A DNA stretch of 64,000 bases from Candidatus Enterococcus stercoripullorum (GTDB taxonomy: Bacteria; Bacillota; Bacilli; Lactobacillales; Enterococcaceae): assembly GCA_019120335.1 (NCBI GenBank), contig DWVH01000069.1, forward strand, positions 1-64,000, written 5' to 3'. The position numbers were made by a program, and so were the translations under genes. This document shows positions 29,404 through 38,616 of this stretch, piece by piece (within the stretch, counting starts at the first letter, position 1; each line of letters opens with the position of its first letter). The notes beneath the pieces were generated by a model. That model made no database searches, had not been told where the DNA came from, and saw only the letters and a program-made list of their open reading frames with translations.

Positions 29404-30795
29404 ATGAATCAAACACCAAGACAAATTGTAACTGAATTAGATAAATACATCGTTGGTCAAGATCAAGCAAAAAAATCTGTAGCGGTAGCACTTCGTAATC
29501 GTTATCGAAGAATGCAATTAGACGAAAAAATGCAACAGGATGTTACACCTAAAAATATCTTGATGATTGGGCCAACTGGAGTAGGTAAGACCGAAATTGC
29601 TCGTCGCCTAGCAAGAATTGTGGATGCACCGTTTGTAAAAGTTGAAGCCACTAAATTTACCGAAGTAGGTTATGTGGGTCGCGATGTTGAATCCATGGTA
29701 CGTGATTTAGTTGAAAATGCGATTACGATTGTGAAAAAACAACAATATAATCGTGTCAAGGTTCAAGCAACTAAAAAAGCGAATCGTCGTTTAGTGAAGG
29801 CTTTAGTTCCTGGCATTAAGAAAGAACAGAAAAAATCACATAATCCTTATGAACAAATGATGACGATGTTCCAAGGCATGCAAGCAGGAGAAACAGAGCC
29901 TAAAGAAGAGTTGACTGATGAAATTCGCAGCACTCGTCAAGCGGTCTATGAACAATTAGAAAAAGGGTTACTAGATAATCGTGAAGTGACCATTGAAATT
30001 GATGAACCAAAAGTTGCGATGCCTAGTTTGAATAATGGTTTAGAACAAATGGGGATTGATATTCAAGAAACGCTAGGCTCATTAAGACCTAAAAAGAAAA
30101 TCACGCGTACATTAACAGTCAAAGAAGCTCGTGAATTATTAATCAATGAAGAATCAGCAAAATTAGTGAATGATGCGGATATACATTCGGAAAGTTTGAA
30201 ATTAGCGCAATCTCAAGGTATTATCTTCATTGATGAAATTGATAAAATCACTTCAAAATCACAACAATCTGGTCAAGTATCTCGTGAAGGAGTACAACGT
30301 GATATTTTACCAATTGTTGAAGGTTCACAAGTCAATACCAAATATGGTCCAATCCAAACTGATCACATTTTATTCATCGCTTCTGGAGCCTTTCACTTAT
30401 CTAAACCTAGTGATTTAATTCCTGAATTACAAGGTCGTTTTCCAATCCGTGTGGAATTAGATGATTTGACTGCTGAAGATTTCGTTAAGATTTTGACTGA
30501 ACCAAATAATGCTTTAGTCAAACAATATATTGCTTTACTAGCTACAGAAAATATTCAAGTAACCTTCACAATTGAAGCCATCGAGAAAATTGCCCGAATC
30601 GCTTATCAAGTGAATCGTGACACAGATAATATTGGTGCTCGTCGCTTGCACACGATTCTTGAACGTTTGCTTGAAGATTTATTATTCGAAGCACCTGATA
30701 TGCAAATGGGCGAGATTACGATTACAGAAGGATATGTGGCTGAAAAATTAGATAGTATTGCTCAAGATGAGGATATGAGCCGTTATATTTTATAA
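29404..30795 (+). CDS. hslU: HslU (ClpY) ATPase subunit
   Basis: AAA+ unfoldase that feeds substrates to HslV. Walker A is GPTGVGKTE near residue 58. The pore motif GYVGRDV, the intermediate domain (about 110-240), Walker B FIDEIDKI, and the C-terminal tail ending SRYIL, which docks into HslV, are all present. The length of 463 is normal. It is co-transcribed with hslV and codY, the classic codV-clpQ-clpY-codY-like arrangement without the first gene. Confidence 0.97.
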   Translation: MNQTPRQIVTELDKYIVGQDQAKKSVAVALRNRYRRMQLDEKMQQDVTPKNILMIGPTGVGKTEIARRLARIVDAPFVKVEATKFTEVGYVGRDVESMVRDLVENAITIVKKQQYNRVKVQATKKANRRLVKALVPGIKKEQKKSHNPYEQMMTMFQGMQAGETEPKEELTDEIRSTRQAVYEQLEKGLLDNREVTIEIDEPKVAMPSLNNGLEQMGIDIQETLGSLRPKKKITRTLTVKEARELLINEESAKLVNDADIHSESLKLAQSQGIIFIDEIDKITSKSQQSGQVSREGVQRDILPIVEGSQVNTKYGPIQTDHILFIASGAFHLSKPSDLIPELQGRFPIRVELDDLTAEDFVKILTEPNNALVKQYIALLATENIQVTFTIEAIEKIARIAYQVNRDTDNIGARRLHTILERLLEDLLFEAPDMQMGEITITEGYVAEKLDSIAQDEDMSRYIL

Positions 30796-30812
30796 AAAAA
30801 GGGGTAGATGAA

Positions 30813-31598
30813 ATGACGACTTTACTACAGAAAACCAGACGAATTAATGAGTTGTTGCAACAAAAAAACACACTCATGAACACTAGTAGTATGCCGTATA
30901 ACCGCATGGCGATGATATTAGGGGATATTTTGGATACTATCACTTATATTATTAGTAGTGATGGGAAGCTATTGGGAATTAATGAAAAATATGATATTAA
31001 TAATGATCGTGTGAAGAATATCTTAGTGGAACGTCAATTTCCAGTGTCTTATACTGATTTAGTCGACCGCTTGGAAAAAACCAAAGAAAATATTCCGATT
31101 ACCGATGATTTGACTGCTTTTCCGATTGAATTTCGTGAAATGTATCCAGATGGGTTAACAACGATTGTACCTATTTATGGTGCTGGTGAACGTCTAGGTA
31201 CGATTATCCTTTCCAAATTGTCTGATGCATTCAATGAAGATGATTTAGTTTTAGCTGAGTATAGTGCGACAGTTGTAGGGATGCAAATTTTGTACCAACA
31301 ATCAAGAAATATTGAAGAAGATATTCGCAATGCTACAGCTGTACAAATGGCTATCAATACCTTGTCTTACTCTGAGCTAAAAGCTGTTCAAGCGATTTTT
31401 GCGGCTTTGGATGGGGATGAAGGTCGATTAACTGCTTCAAGTATTGCTGATGAAATCGGCATTACTCGTTCTGTCATTGTAAATGCCTTGAGAAAGCTAG
31501 AATCAGCTGGAATTATTGAGTCTCGCTCACTAGGTATGAAGGGAACTTACTTAAGAATTTTAAATCATCGTTTCAAACAAGAATTAGATAAACAATAA
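30813..31598 (+). CDS. codY: global regulator CodY
   Basis: GTP- and branched-chain-amino-acid-sensing repressor that controls amino-acid metabolism and often virulence genes. The N-terminal GAF domain binds the ligands. The C-terminal winged HTH shows TASSIADEIGITRSVIVNALRKLESAGIIESRSLGMKGTYLRI-type sequence. The length of 261 is normal. An AAAGGGG site lies ahead of the ATG, 17 bases after hslU. Two CodY-box-like sites upstream of hslV suggest feedback. Confidence 0.96.
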   Translation: MTTLLQKTRRINELLQQKNTLMNTSSMPYNRMAMILGDILDTITYIISSDGKLLGINEKYDINNDRVKNILVERQFPVSYTDLVDRLEKTKENIPITDDLTAFPIEFREMYPDGLTTIVPIYGAGERLGTIILSKLSDAFNEDDLVLAEYSATVVGMQILYQQSRNIEEDIRNATAVQMAINTLSYSELKAVQAIFAALDGDEGRLTASSIADEIGITRSVIVNALRKLESAGIIESRSLGMKGTYLRILNHRFKQELDKQ

Positions 31599-31611
31599 AG
31601 GATATGAGCAT

Positions 31612-32487
31612 ATGTATACGATTCAAAATGAATTTTTAAAAGTTAATTTTCAAGTTAAAGGAGCCGAATTAACGAGTATCGTCGATTTAAAAGATCAAAC
31701 AGAATATTTATGGCAAGCAGAACCTAATCATTGGGGCAAGCATGCACCAATTTTATTTCCAATCGTTGGTGGGTTGAAAAATGGGCGATATCAATTAAAT
31801 GGACAAACTTATGAGCTATCACGACATGGTTTTGCCCGTGATTTACCCTTTGAATTGTTTGAGCAAACAGCTACTTCAATTACTTTTGTCTTAAAATCAG
31901 ATGAAAATACTTTTGAACGTTACCCCTTTGAATTTGCCCTTTATGTGAAATATACTTTACATGAAAATCAATTAGTCGTAAATTATCGGGTGTATAATCT
32001 ATCAGATGATACGATGTACTATGGAATTGGCGGACATCCTGCCTTTAATGTACCTTTAGTACCGGACTTAGAATTTACGGATTATCAGCTTTCATTCACT
32101 CAAGGAAAAGTAGAGCGTTTGATTCCACTAGAAGATAATTTATTAAATCTAGAAAATGCGGTGGAAAATCCTGAAGTGAGTCAAATACCATTGACACATG
32201 AATTGTTTAAAGGCGATGCTTTAGTCTATACTACCACAACTAATCCGGTTGAAATTGTGTTAAGTTCAACAAAGGATTCGCATAAGATTACCGTAAATTA
32301 TCAAGATTTACCATTTGTAGGCATCTGGTCAACCTATCCTGTGGAATCTCCATTTGTATGTATTGAACCATGGGCGAGTGTTGCGGATATTACAACAACA
32401 AGTGGTGATTTAACTGAAAAATACGGGATTGAATCTTTAAGTATCGGTAATCAAAAAGAATATCAATATACGATTCGTTTTGAATAA
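31612..32487 (+). CDS. aldose 1-epimerase family protein
   Basis: Predicted sugar mutarotase of the galactose-mutarotase/LacX-like superfamily. It has the active-site-like segments LSRHGFARDLPFELF and YYGIGGHPAFNVPL (catalytic His), then CIEPWAS near the C-terminus. The 291 residues match the LacX type. It starts 13 bases after codY with a short AAGGATATG site and ends at a terminator, so it probably shares the hslVU-codY transcript. The natural substrate is not evident from the sequence. Confidence 0.82.
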   Translation: MYTIQNEFLKVNFQVKGAELTSIVDLKDQTEYLWQAEPNHWGKHAPILFPIVGGLKNGRYQLNGQTYELSRHGFARDLPFELFEQTATSITFVLKSDENTFERYPFEFALYVKYTLHENQLVVNYRVYNLSDDTMYYGIGGHPAFNVPLVPDLEFTDYQLSFTQGKVERLIPLEDNLLNLENAVENPEVSQIPLTHELFKGDALVYTTTTNPVEIVLSSTKDSHKITVNYQDLPFVGIWSTYPVESPFVCIEPWASVADITTTSGDLTEKYGIESLSIGNQKEYQYTIRFE

Positions 32488-32489
32488 TA

Positions 32490-32523
32490 AAAAATAGTCC
32501 TTCAATCATGAGGGACTATTTTT
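32490..32523. terminator. bidirectional terminator between the epimerase gene and plsY
   Basis: AAAAATAGTCC (32490-32500) pairs with GGGACTATTTTT after an 11-nt loop. It has A and T flanks and serves both convergent genes. The plsY stop lies inside its right edge. Confidence 0.8.
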
Positions 32524-33160
32524 GTGAGTTTTTTTTGCTACTATTTAAACCAAATGGCACATGACTTTCTGTACCGTTTTTGATTCGTTCAATATTATCT
32601 TTATGGCGATAAAAAATAAAGATAGAGACACAAATCGCAATAATGGTTAATAATAAATTATGTTTGGGTAAAAGTGCCGGACAGATATAGGGTAAAAAGA
32701 CAGTCGATAAAGTAATCAAAACGGCTGCGATCATACTTGAAAGACTAACCATACTTGTGATAAATAAACAAATGATAAAAATCGCACAAGAATAGATAAA
32801 AAAGATTGGTTGATAGCCTAGTAACATTCCTGCTGAAGTTGCTACTGCTTTACCGCCTTTAAAATGAGCAAAAATAGGGAAGGTATGTCCGATAATTGCT
32901 GCTACACCGAAAATAAGTGGGTTGACCTGAGTGATACCAAATAACATCGGTAACATGGTTGCAAGTGTTCCTTTTAGTATATCAATCATCAATACCGCAA
33001 TTCCGGCTTTTTTGCCTAAAACTCTGAATGTATTTGTAGTTCCGGTATTCCCGCTCCCAAATTGACGAATATCTTTGTGGTAAAATATTTTGCCAATCCA
33101 GACACCGGATGGAATCGAGCCTAACAGATAAGCGACTAAGAATAAATAATATTTTGTCAT
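32516..33160 (-). CDS. plsY: glycerol-3-phosphate acyltransferase PlsY
   Basis: Membrane acyltransferase that uses acyl-phosphate to acylate glycerol-3-phosphate, the first step of phospholipid synthesis in Gram-positives. The signatures [13 protein letters not shown] and [17 protein letters not shown], then [20 protein letters not shown], are all present. It has five or so hydrophobic segments and 214 residues. The internal ATG at 33158-33160 is used because AAGGTGG lies six bases before it. The 27 residues upstream are not family-like. Confidence 0.93.
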   Translation of the reverse strand: MTKYYLFLVAYLLGSIPSGVWIGKIFYHKDIRQFGSGNTGTTNTFRVLGKKAGIAVLMIDILKGTLATMLPMLFGITQVNPLIFGVAAIIGHTFPIFAHFKGGKAVATSAGMLLGYQPIFFIYSCAIFIICLFITSMVSLSSMIAAVLITLSTVFLPYICPALLPKHNLLLTIIAICVSIFIFYRHKDNIERIKNGTESHVPFGLNSSKKNSQK

Positions 33161-33312
33161 AATTGCCACCTTTTTTAATAAACTAGCTCGATTGTACCAT
33201 GAAATTAATATAACAACAATGGAAGTTTGATTAAATATCAATTAAGTAAACTATAAATGGATGAAATAAATATGATATAATCAGGATATATACAAATGAA
33301 GGAGCGATTGAT

Positions 33313-33729
33313 ATGCAACTAAATGATACACAACTAAAGAATGTTCTAGAAGATAGTAAGAATATTGCCGTGATTGGTTTAAGTGCCAATCCAGAAAAGA
33401 CGAGTCATCGCATTGCTGCTTTTTTACAAGAGAAAGGCTACCGCGTCTTTCCTGTTAATCCGGTATTAGCAGGTCAAGAAGTCCTTGGTGAAAATGTTTA
33501 TGCTTCTTTAGCAGAAGTACCTGAGCAAATTGATATTGTTGATATTTTTAGACGGAGTGAGTTTTTACCTGATATTGCAAAAGAATTTGTCAAAACTGAT
33601 GCTAAAGTTTATTGGGCGCAACTAGGAATTGAAAATGATGAAGCTGCTGAAATTTTAGAAAAGCATAGTAAGGCATATATCATGAATCGTTGCATTAAGA
33701 TTGAATATCAACGTTTGCTAGAAGATTAG
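33313..33729 (+). CDS. CoA-binding domain protein (YccU type)
   Basis: Small Rossmann-fold protein of the CoA-binding family, 138 residues. The motif NIAVIGLSANPEKTSHRIA starts the fold. It continues through GYRVFPVNPVLAGQEVLG and VDIVDIFRRSEFLPDIAKEF to the end pattern AYIMNRCIKIEYQRLL. Family members are conserved but without a defined reaction. The ATG follows AAGGAGCG. It sits alone before parE and seems to have its own promoter. Confidence 0.85.
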   Translation: MQLNDTQLKNVLEDSKNIAVIGLSANPEKTSHRIAAFLQEKGYRVFPVNPVLAGQEVLGENVYASLAEVPEQIDIVDIFRRSEFLPDIAKEFVKTDAKVYWAQLGIENDEAAEILEKHSKAYIMNRCIKIEYQRLLED

Positions 33730-33828
33730 AAGTTTGCTATTTTTTGCTAGTTTTCTTCAGCTGGTGTGATATAATAGTAAGCGTGTCTTTTAAGATGTAA
33801 AAAATAAGCAAGACAAGGAGCGACCATT

Positions 33829-35871
33829 TTGGCAAAAAAAATAGATGAATATAATGATCAATCCATTCAAGTATTAGAAGGACTTGAGGCAGTTCGCAAG
33901 CGTCCAGGGATGTATATTGGTTCTACGGATGGCCGCGGTCTACATCATTTGGTTTATGAAATTGTAGATAATGCTGTCGATGAAGTATTAGCTGGTTTTG
34001 GTGATCAAATCAATGTCACAATTGAAAAAGACAACAGTATTACCGTGCAAGATTTCGGTCGAGGGATGCCAGTCGGAATGCATGCTTCAGGAATTCCAAC
34101 TGTTGAAGTCATTTTTACTGTATTGCATGCTGGTGGTAAATTTGGTCAAGGTGGCTATAAGACATCTGGTGGTTTGCACGGCGTAGGGGCCAGTGTCGTA
34201 AATGCTTTATCTAGTGAATTAGATGTAACGATTGTCAGAGATGGTTACAAATATACGCAAAGCTTTGCTGATGGGGGAAAACCTACAACAACCTTGAAAA
34301 AAGTCGGAAAAACCAAAGAAAAAAATGGTACAACCGTTCATTTCAAGCCTGATGCTAGTATTTTCTCCACCACTGTATTCTCTTATGAAACTTTAGCAGA
34401 GCGTTTGCGTGAGTCGGCTTTCTTGTTACGTGATGTAAAAATTACTTTAACAGATTTACGTAAAGATGTGCCTGTTGAGGAAGTTTTCCATTATGAAGAA
34501 GGAATCAAGGAATTTGTCGCTTACTTGAACGAAGAAAAAGATGATTTGACCCCGATTCTTTATTTCTCTGGTGAAAAAGATGGAATGCAAGTGGAAGTAG
34601 CTTTCCAATATAATGATGGCTATTCTGAAAATATTTTATCATTTGTCAATAATGTTCGTACTAAAGATGGTGGTACGCATGAAGTTGGTTTTAAGACAGC
34701 ACTTACTAAGTCATTCAATGAGTATGCACGAAAAGTTAACTTACTGAAAGATAAGGATAAGAATCTTGAAGGTAGTGATTTCCGCGAAGGATTAGCCGCG
34801 GTGTTATCTATCAAGGTTCCAGAAAACTTATTACAATTTGAAGGACAAACGAAAGGTAAACTTGGGACGCCAGTAGCCAGAAATGCTGTTGATTCGACGA
34901 TTTCAGAACAGTTTAGTTTCTTTTTGCTTGAAAATAGCGAACTGAGTCAAATGCTAGTTCGAAAAGCCATCAAAGCTCGAGAAGCTCGAGAAGCAGCCCG
35001 TAAAGCTCGAGAAGAAAGCCGTAGTGGTAAGAAAAAGAAAAAAGGCGAATCGCTCTTATCTGGTAAACTTACGCCGGCTCAATCTAAAAATGCCAAAAAA
35101 AATGAATTATACCTAGTCGAAGGGGATTCTGCTGGTGGTTCGGCAAAACAAGGACGTGATCGTAAATTTCAAGCGATTTTACCATTGCGTGGGAAAGTCA
35201 TTAATACTGAAAAAGCAAATATGCAAGAAATCTTAAAAAATGAAGAAATTAATACGATGATTTATACTATTGGTGCTGGAGTTGGTCCAGAATTTGATGT
35301 AGCGGATTGCAATTATGATAAAATCATTATTATGACCGATGCGGATACAGATGGTGCGCATATTCAAGTATTACTCTTAACTTTCTTTTATCGTTATATG
35401 AAACCTTTAATCGAAGCGGGTAAAGTTTATATTGCTTTACCACCGCTTTATAAGGTATCTAAAGGAACTGGTAAAAAACAAGTCATTGAATACGCTTGGA
35501 CTGATGAAGAATTAGCTGGAAAGATTAAAAAAGTTGGTAAAGGTTATATGCTTCAACGTTACAAAGGACTTGGTGAAATGAATGCCGAACAACTTTGGGA
35601 AACGACTATGAATCCAGAAACACGTACTTTAATTAGAGTCAGAATTGATGATGCGGCTCAAGCAGAACGACGTGTAACGACATTGATGGGAAATAAAGTT
35701 GAACCAAGACGTAAATGGATTGAAAGTCATGTGCAGTTTACGTTAGAAGAAGATGGCAGTATTTTAGAGCGGAATGCGATTGATGATTTACATGAGACGG
35801 ACGAGACGCAGCATGATAATCATTCCCAAGATAATCCAAAATATGAAGAAATTAGTATATTTGATATTTAG
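33829..35871 (+). CDS. parE: DNA topoisomerase IV subunit B
   Basis: ATPase subunit of topoisomerase IV, which unlinks daughter chromosomes. The GHKL ATP-binding region shows VDNAVDEVLAGFGDQI and the HAGGKFG..TSGGLHGVGASVVNAL segment. The TOPRIM domain shows EGDSAGGSAKQGRDR and DADTDGAHI. The length of 680 is normal. The start is TTG, eight bases after AAGGAG. parC follows after 16 bases. An extended -10 promoter (TGATATAAT) lies about 50 bases upstream. Confidence 0.96.
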   Translation: MAKKIDEYNDQSIQVLEGLEAVRKRPGMYIGSTDGRGLHHLVYEIVDNAVDEVLAGFGDQINVTIEKDNSITVQDFGRGMPVGMHASGIPTVEVIFTVLHAGGKFGQGGYKTSGGLHGVGASVVNALSSELDVTIVRDGYKYTQSFADGGKPTTTLKKVGKTKEKNGTTVHFKPDASIFSTTVFSYETLAERLRESAFLLRDVKITLTDLRKDVPVEEVFHYEEGIKEFVAYLNEEKDDLTPILYFSGEKDGMQVEVAFQYNDGYSENILSFVNNVRTKDGGTHEVGFKTALTKSFNEYARKVNLLKDKDKNLEGSDFREGLAAVLSIKVPENLLQFEGQTKGKLGTPVARNAVDSTISEQFSFFLLENSELSQMLVRKAIKAREAREAARKAREESRSGKKKKKGESLLSGKLTPAQSKNAKKNELYLVEGDSAGGSAKQGRDRKFQAILPLRGKVINTEKANMQEILKNEEINTMIYTIGAGVGPEFDVADCNYDKIIIMTDADTDGAHIQVLLLTFFYRYMKPLIEAGKVYIALPPLYKVSKGTGKKQVIEYAWTDEELAGKIKKVGKGYMLQRYKGLGEMNAEQLWETTMNPETRTLIRVRIDDAAQAERRVTTLMGNKVEPRRKWIESHVQFTLEEDGSILERNAIDDLHETDETQHDNHSQDNPKYEEISIFDI

Positions 35872-35887
35872 TTAAGGAGGCCTTTTT

Positions 35888-38335
35888 TTGGAGCAAGAGC
35901 ATAATATTGAAGAGTTGACGCTTGAAGAGGTCATGGGAGATCGCTTTGGACGTTATTCAAAATATATTATTCAAGAGCGTGCATTGCCTGATATTCGTGA
36001 TGGATTAAAACCAGTGCAACGTCGTATCTTATTTGCGATGAATAAAGACGGCAATACTTTTGAAAAAGCCTTTCGTAAATCGGCTAAGTCTGTTGGAAAT
36101 ATTATGGGCTTTTTCCATCCGCATGGGGACATTAGTATTTATGAAGCAATGGTGCGGATGAGTCAAGACTGGAAGTTACGTGAAATTCTTATTGAGATGC
36201 ATGGAAATAATGGGAGTATGGATGGCGATCCACCAGCTGCCATGCGTTATACCGAAGCCCGCCTGTCTGAATTAAGTGGTGAGATGTTGGCGGATATTGA
36301 AAAAGAGACAGTTGATATGGTGTGGAACTTTGATGATTCTGAAAAAGAACCAACTGTACTACCTGCTCGTTTTCCAAACTTATTGGTCAATGGTTCGACA
36401 GGGATCTCAGCTGGTTATGCAACCGAGATTCCACCACATAATCTAGGTGAAGTAATTGATGGCACAATTTACCTGATTGATCATCCGGATGCTACTTTGG
36501 ATCAATTGATGAAATATATACCAGGACCTGATTTTCCGACTGGTGGCATTTTGCAAGGGGCCAAAGAACTCAAACAAGCTTATCAAACCGGCCGTGGTAA
36601 AGTAATTCTTCGATCGCAGACACGAATTGAAGATATTAAAGGGAATAAACAACAAATAGTCATCAATGAAATTCCATATGAAGTAAATAAAGCAAATTTA
36701 GTTCGCAAAATCGACGAAATTCGCATCAATAAAAAGATTGATGGGATTGCTGAAGTGCGCGATGAAAGTGACCGCACTGGCTTACAGATTGTTGTTGAGC
36801 TAAAAAAAGAAGCGAATGCAGAAGGAATTTTAAATTATTTATATAAAAATACTGAATTACAAATTAATTATAACTTTAATATGGTGGCCATTGATGAAAT
36901 GCGCCCTCAACAAGTTGGTTTGAAGCATATTTTGCATAGTTATATCGAACATCGCAAAGAAGTTGTCTTGCGTCGGAGTCGATATGATTTGAAAAAAGCG
37001 CAAAATCGTCAACATATCGTTGATGGATTGATGAAAGCTTTGTCAATTTTAGATGAAGTGATTCAAACCATTCGTCAAAGTAAAGATAAAAAAGATGCCA
37101 AAAATAATTTGATTATGATGCATCAATTTACTGAGCCTCAAGCTGAAGCGATTGTGAACTTGCAATTGTATCGTTTAACGAATACAGATATTACGCAGTT
37201 GCAAAAAGAAGCTGAGGAATTGGCTGTAAAAATTGCCCAGTTACAAAAAATTATTTATGAACAAGCTGAATTGATGCGGGTTATTAAGCAAGAATTAAAA
37301 GCTGTAAAGAAAAAATATAGTAATCCACGTTTGACAAAAATAGAAGCAGAAATTGAAGAAATTAAGATTGAAACCGAAGTCTTAATTGCTTCTGAGGACG
37401 TAATGGTAACTGTAACAAAAGAAGGTTATGTGAAACGGAGTAGTTTGCGTTCGTATGCGGCCTCTAACTTTAATGAACTTGCGATGAAAGAAAGTGACTG
37501 TTTAATTTACTGTGAACAATTAAATACACTTGATCATCTATTACTATTTACGAATAAAGGAAATGTCATTTATCGACCAATTCATGAACTTCCTGATTTA
37601 AAATGGAAAGAAATTGGAGAGCATATTTCGCAAACAATTACTAAATTAGCAATGGATGAAACAATTATTGCAGCGTATAGCTATAAAGAGTTAACCCCAG
37701 AGCCAACCTTAGTCTTGATATCAAAATATGGCATGATTAAGCAAGTGCAACTTGCAGAGCTAACCCCATGGCGTACTTATAAATCTAAAGCAAGTACTGT
37801 TATGAATCTAAAGGGCGACGATGAACTTGTTAATATCTATCTCACATCAGAGCAAGATTTACAAGATGTCTTTTTAGTGACCCATCAAGCATATGGTTTA
37901 CGTTTTAGTTTAGATCAAGTTCCTGTTAGTGGTCCGAAAGCTGCTGGTGTAAAATCAATGAATTTAAAAGACGAAGATTATATTGTCAATGGTTTGTTGG
38001 TATATTCAAATGGCGATACACCAGTCATTTTAGTCTCACAAAGAAGTGCAGTGAAAAGAATGCTCGCTCAAGAATTACCTTCAGCTAATCGCGCTGGTCG
38101 TGGATTAATGGTCTTTCGCGAGTTGAAAAATCATCCACATCGCGTCGTTTTTATGGGTGAAGGACAACATCAAACTTATCAGATGCAAAATCAAAAAGGT
38201 GAAGTATATGAGCTTCATCCTACTGAGTTTCCAATTGGTGAGCGGACCTCCAATGGATCAATGATGATGAATGAATCGGATGGTGGCGAGGTGACAAATG
38301 TTGAAGCTATTTTTCCGGAGCCAAAGAATGAATAG
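35888..38335 (+). CDS. parC: DNA topoisomerase IV subunit A, with substitution at the quinolone hot spot
   Basis: DNA-cleaving subunit of topoisomerase IV. The breakage-reunion domain has RDGLKPVQRRIL, the quinolone-determining region FHPHGDISIYEAMVR (residues 76-90), and the catalytic Tyr in AMRYTEARLS. C-terminal beta-pinwheel blades follow. The position equivalent to the quinolone-sensitivity Ser80 of the family is Ile82 (ATT, one base from AGT). Glu86 is intact. The start is TTG after AAGGAGG. There are 815 residues. Confidence 0.95.
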   Translation: MEQEHNIEELTLEEVMGDRFGRYSKYIIQERALPDIRDGLKPVQRRILFAMNKDGNTFEKAFRKSAKSVGNIMGFFHPHGDISIYEAMVRMSQDWKLREILIEMHGNNGSMDGDPPAAMRYTEARLSELSGEMLADIEKETVDMVWNFDDSEKEPTVLPARFPNLLVNGSTGISAGYATEIPPHNLGEVIDGTIYLIDHPDATLDQLMKYIPGPDFPTGGILQGAKELKQAYQTGRGKVILRSQTRIEDIKGNKQQIVINEIPYEVNKANLVRKIDEIRINKKIDGIAEVRDESDRTGLQIVVELKKEANAEGILNYLYKNTELQINYNFNMVAIDEMRPQQVGLKHILHSYIEHRKEVVLRRSRYDLKKAQNRQHIVDGLMKALSILDEVIQTIRQSKDKKDAKNNLIMMHQFTEPQAEAIVNLQLYRLTNTDITQLQKEAEELAVKIAQLQKIIYEQAELMRVIKQELKAVKKKYSNPRLTKIEAEIEEIKIETEVLIASEDVMVTVTKEGYVKRSSLRSYAASNFNELAMKESDCLIYCEQLNTLDHLLLFTNKGNVIYRPIHELPDLKWKEIGEHISQTITKLAMDETIIAAYSYKELTPEPTLVLISKYGMIKQVQLAELTPWRTYKSKASTVMNLKGDDELVNIYLTSEQDLQDVFLVTHQAYGLRFSLDQVPVSGPKAAGVKSMNLKDEDYIVNGLLVYSNGDTPVILVSQRSAVKRMLAQELPSANRAGRGLMVFRELKNHPHRVVFMGEGQHQTYQMQNQKGEVYELHPTEFPIGERTSNGSMMMNESDGGEVTNVEAIFPEPKNE

Positions 38336-38365
38336 CCTGATTTAGAAAACTGTTACAAAAACAAT

Positions 38366-38418
38366 AGCACAGAACAACTCTGTATCAAAACAGAAATTGT
38401 TCTGTGCTAAATTTTTCA
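38366..38418 (+). terminator. terminator after parC
   Basis: AGCACAGAACAA (38366-38377) pairs perfectly with TTGTTCTGTGCT (38397-38408), with an inner CTGT/ACAG stem, followed by a T-rich run. Confidence 0.85.
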
Positions 38419-38535
38419 AAAATTTTTTTAAAGAAAAACACCTATTTCACAATTAAAAAAGTATATTTATCAGCGTTTAGATGTTTTTAAGCAATTATTT
38501 TTTGAAATTTGTTAAAAAAATATATATGAAAACAC

Positions 38536-38563
38536 TTGCATTAATCTTCTTATGTGTTATACT
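38536..38563 (+). promoter_or_regulatory. promoter of pflB
   Basis: TTGCAT (38536-38541) and TATACT (38558-38563) are separated by 16 bases, 54 bases before the pflB ATG. It is the only good pair in the gap. Confidence 0.55.
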
Positions 38564-38567
38564 GAAC

Positions 38568-38585
38568 ATGTAAAAACTGTTACAT
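38568..38585. promoter_or_regulatory. 18-bp dyad at the pflB start site (Rex-like operator candidate)
   Basis: ATGTAA-N6-TTACAT is a perfect dyad placed five bases after the -10 box, where the transcript should begin. Its TGTNA-N6-TNACA layout resembles Rex (redox-sensing repressor) sites, although the inner bases differ from the usual TGTGA form. Confidence 0.45.
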
Positions 38586-38616
38586 ACTTTTGATAAGTAT
38601 TAAGGAGGACCTGATA

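Noticed and set aside
38408..38440. CodY-box-like AT-rich sequence after parC
   Set aside because: Three mismatches in the core, and it coincides with the T/A tail of a terminator.
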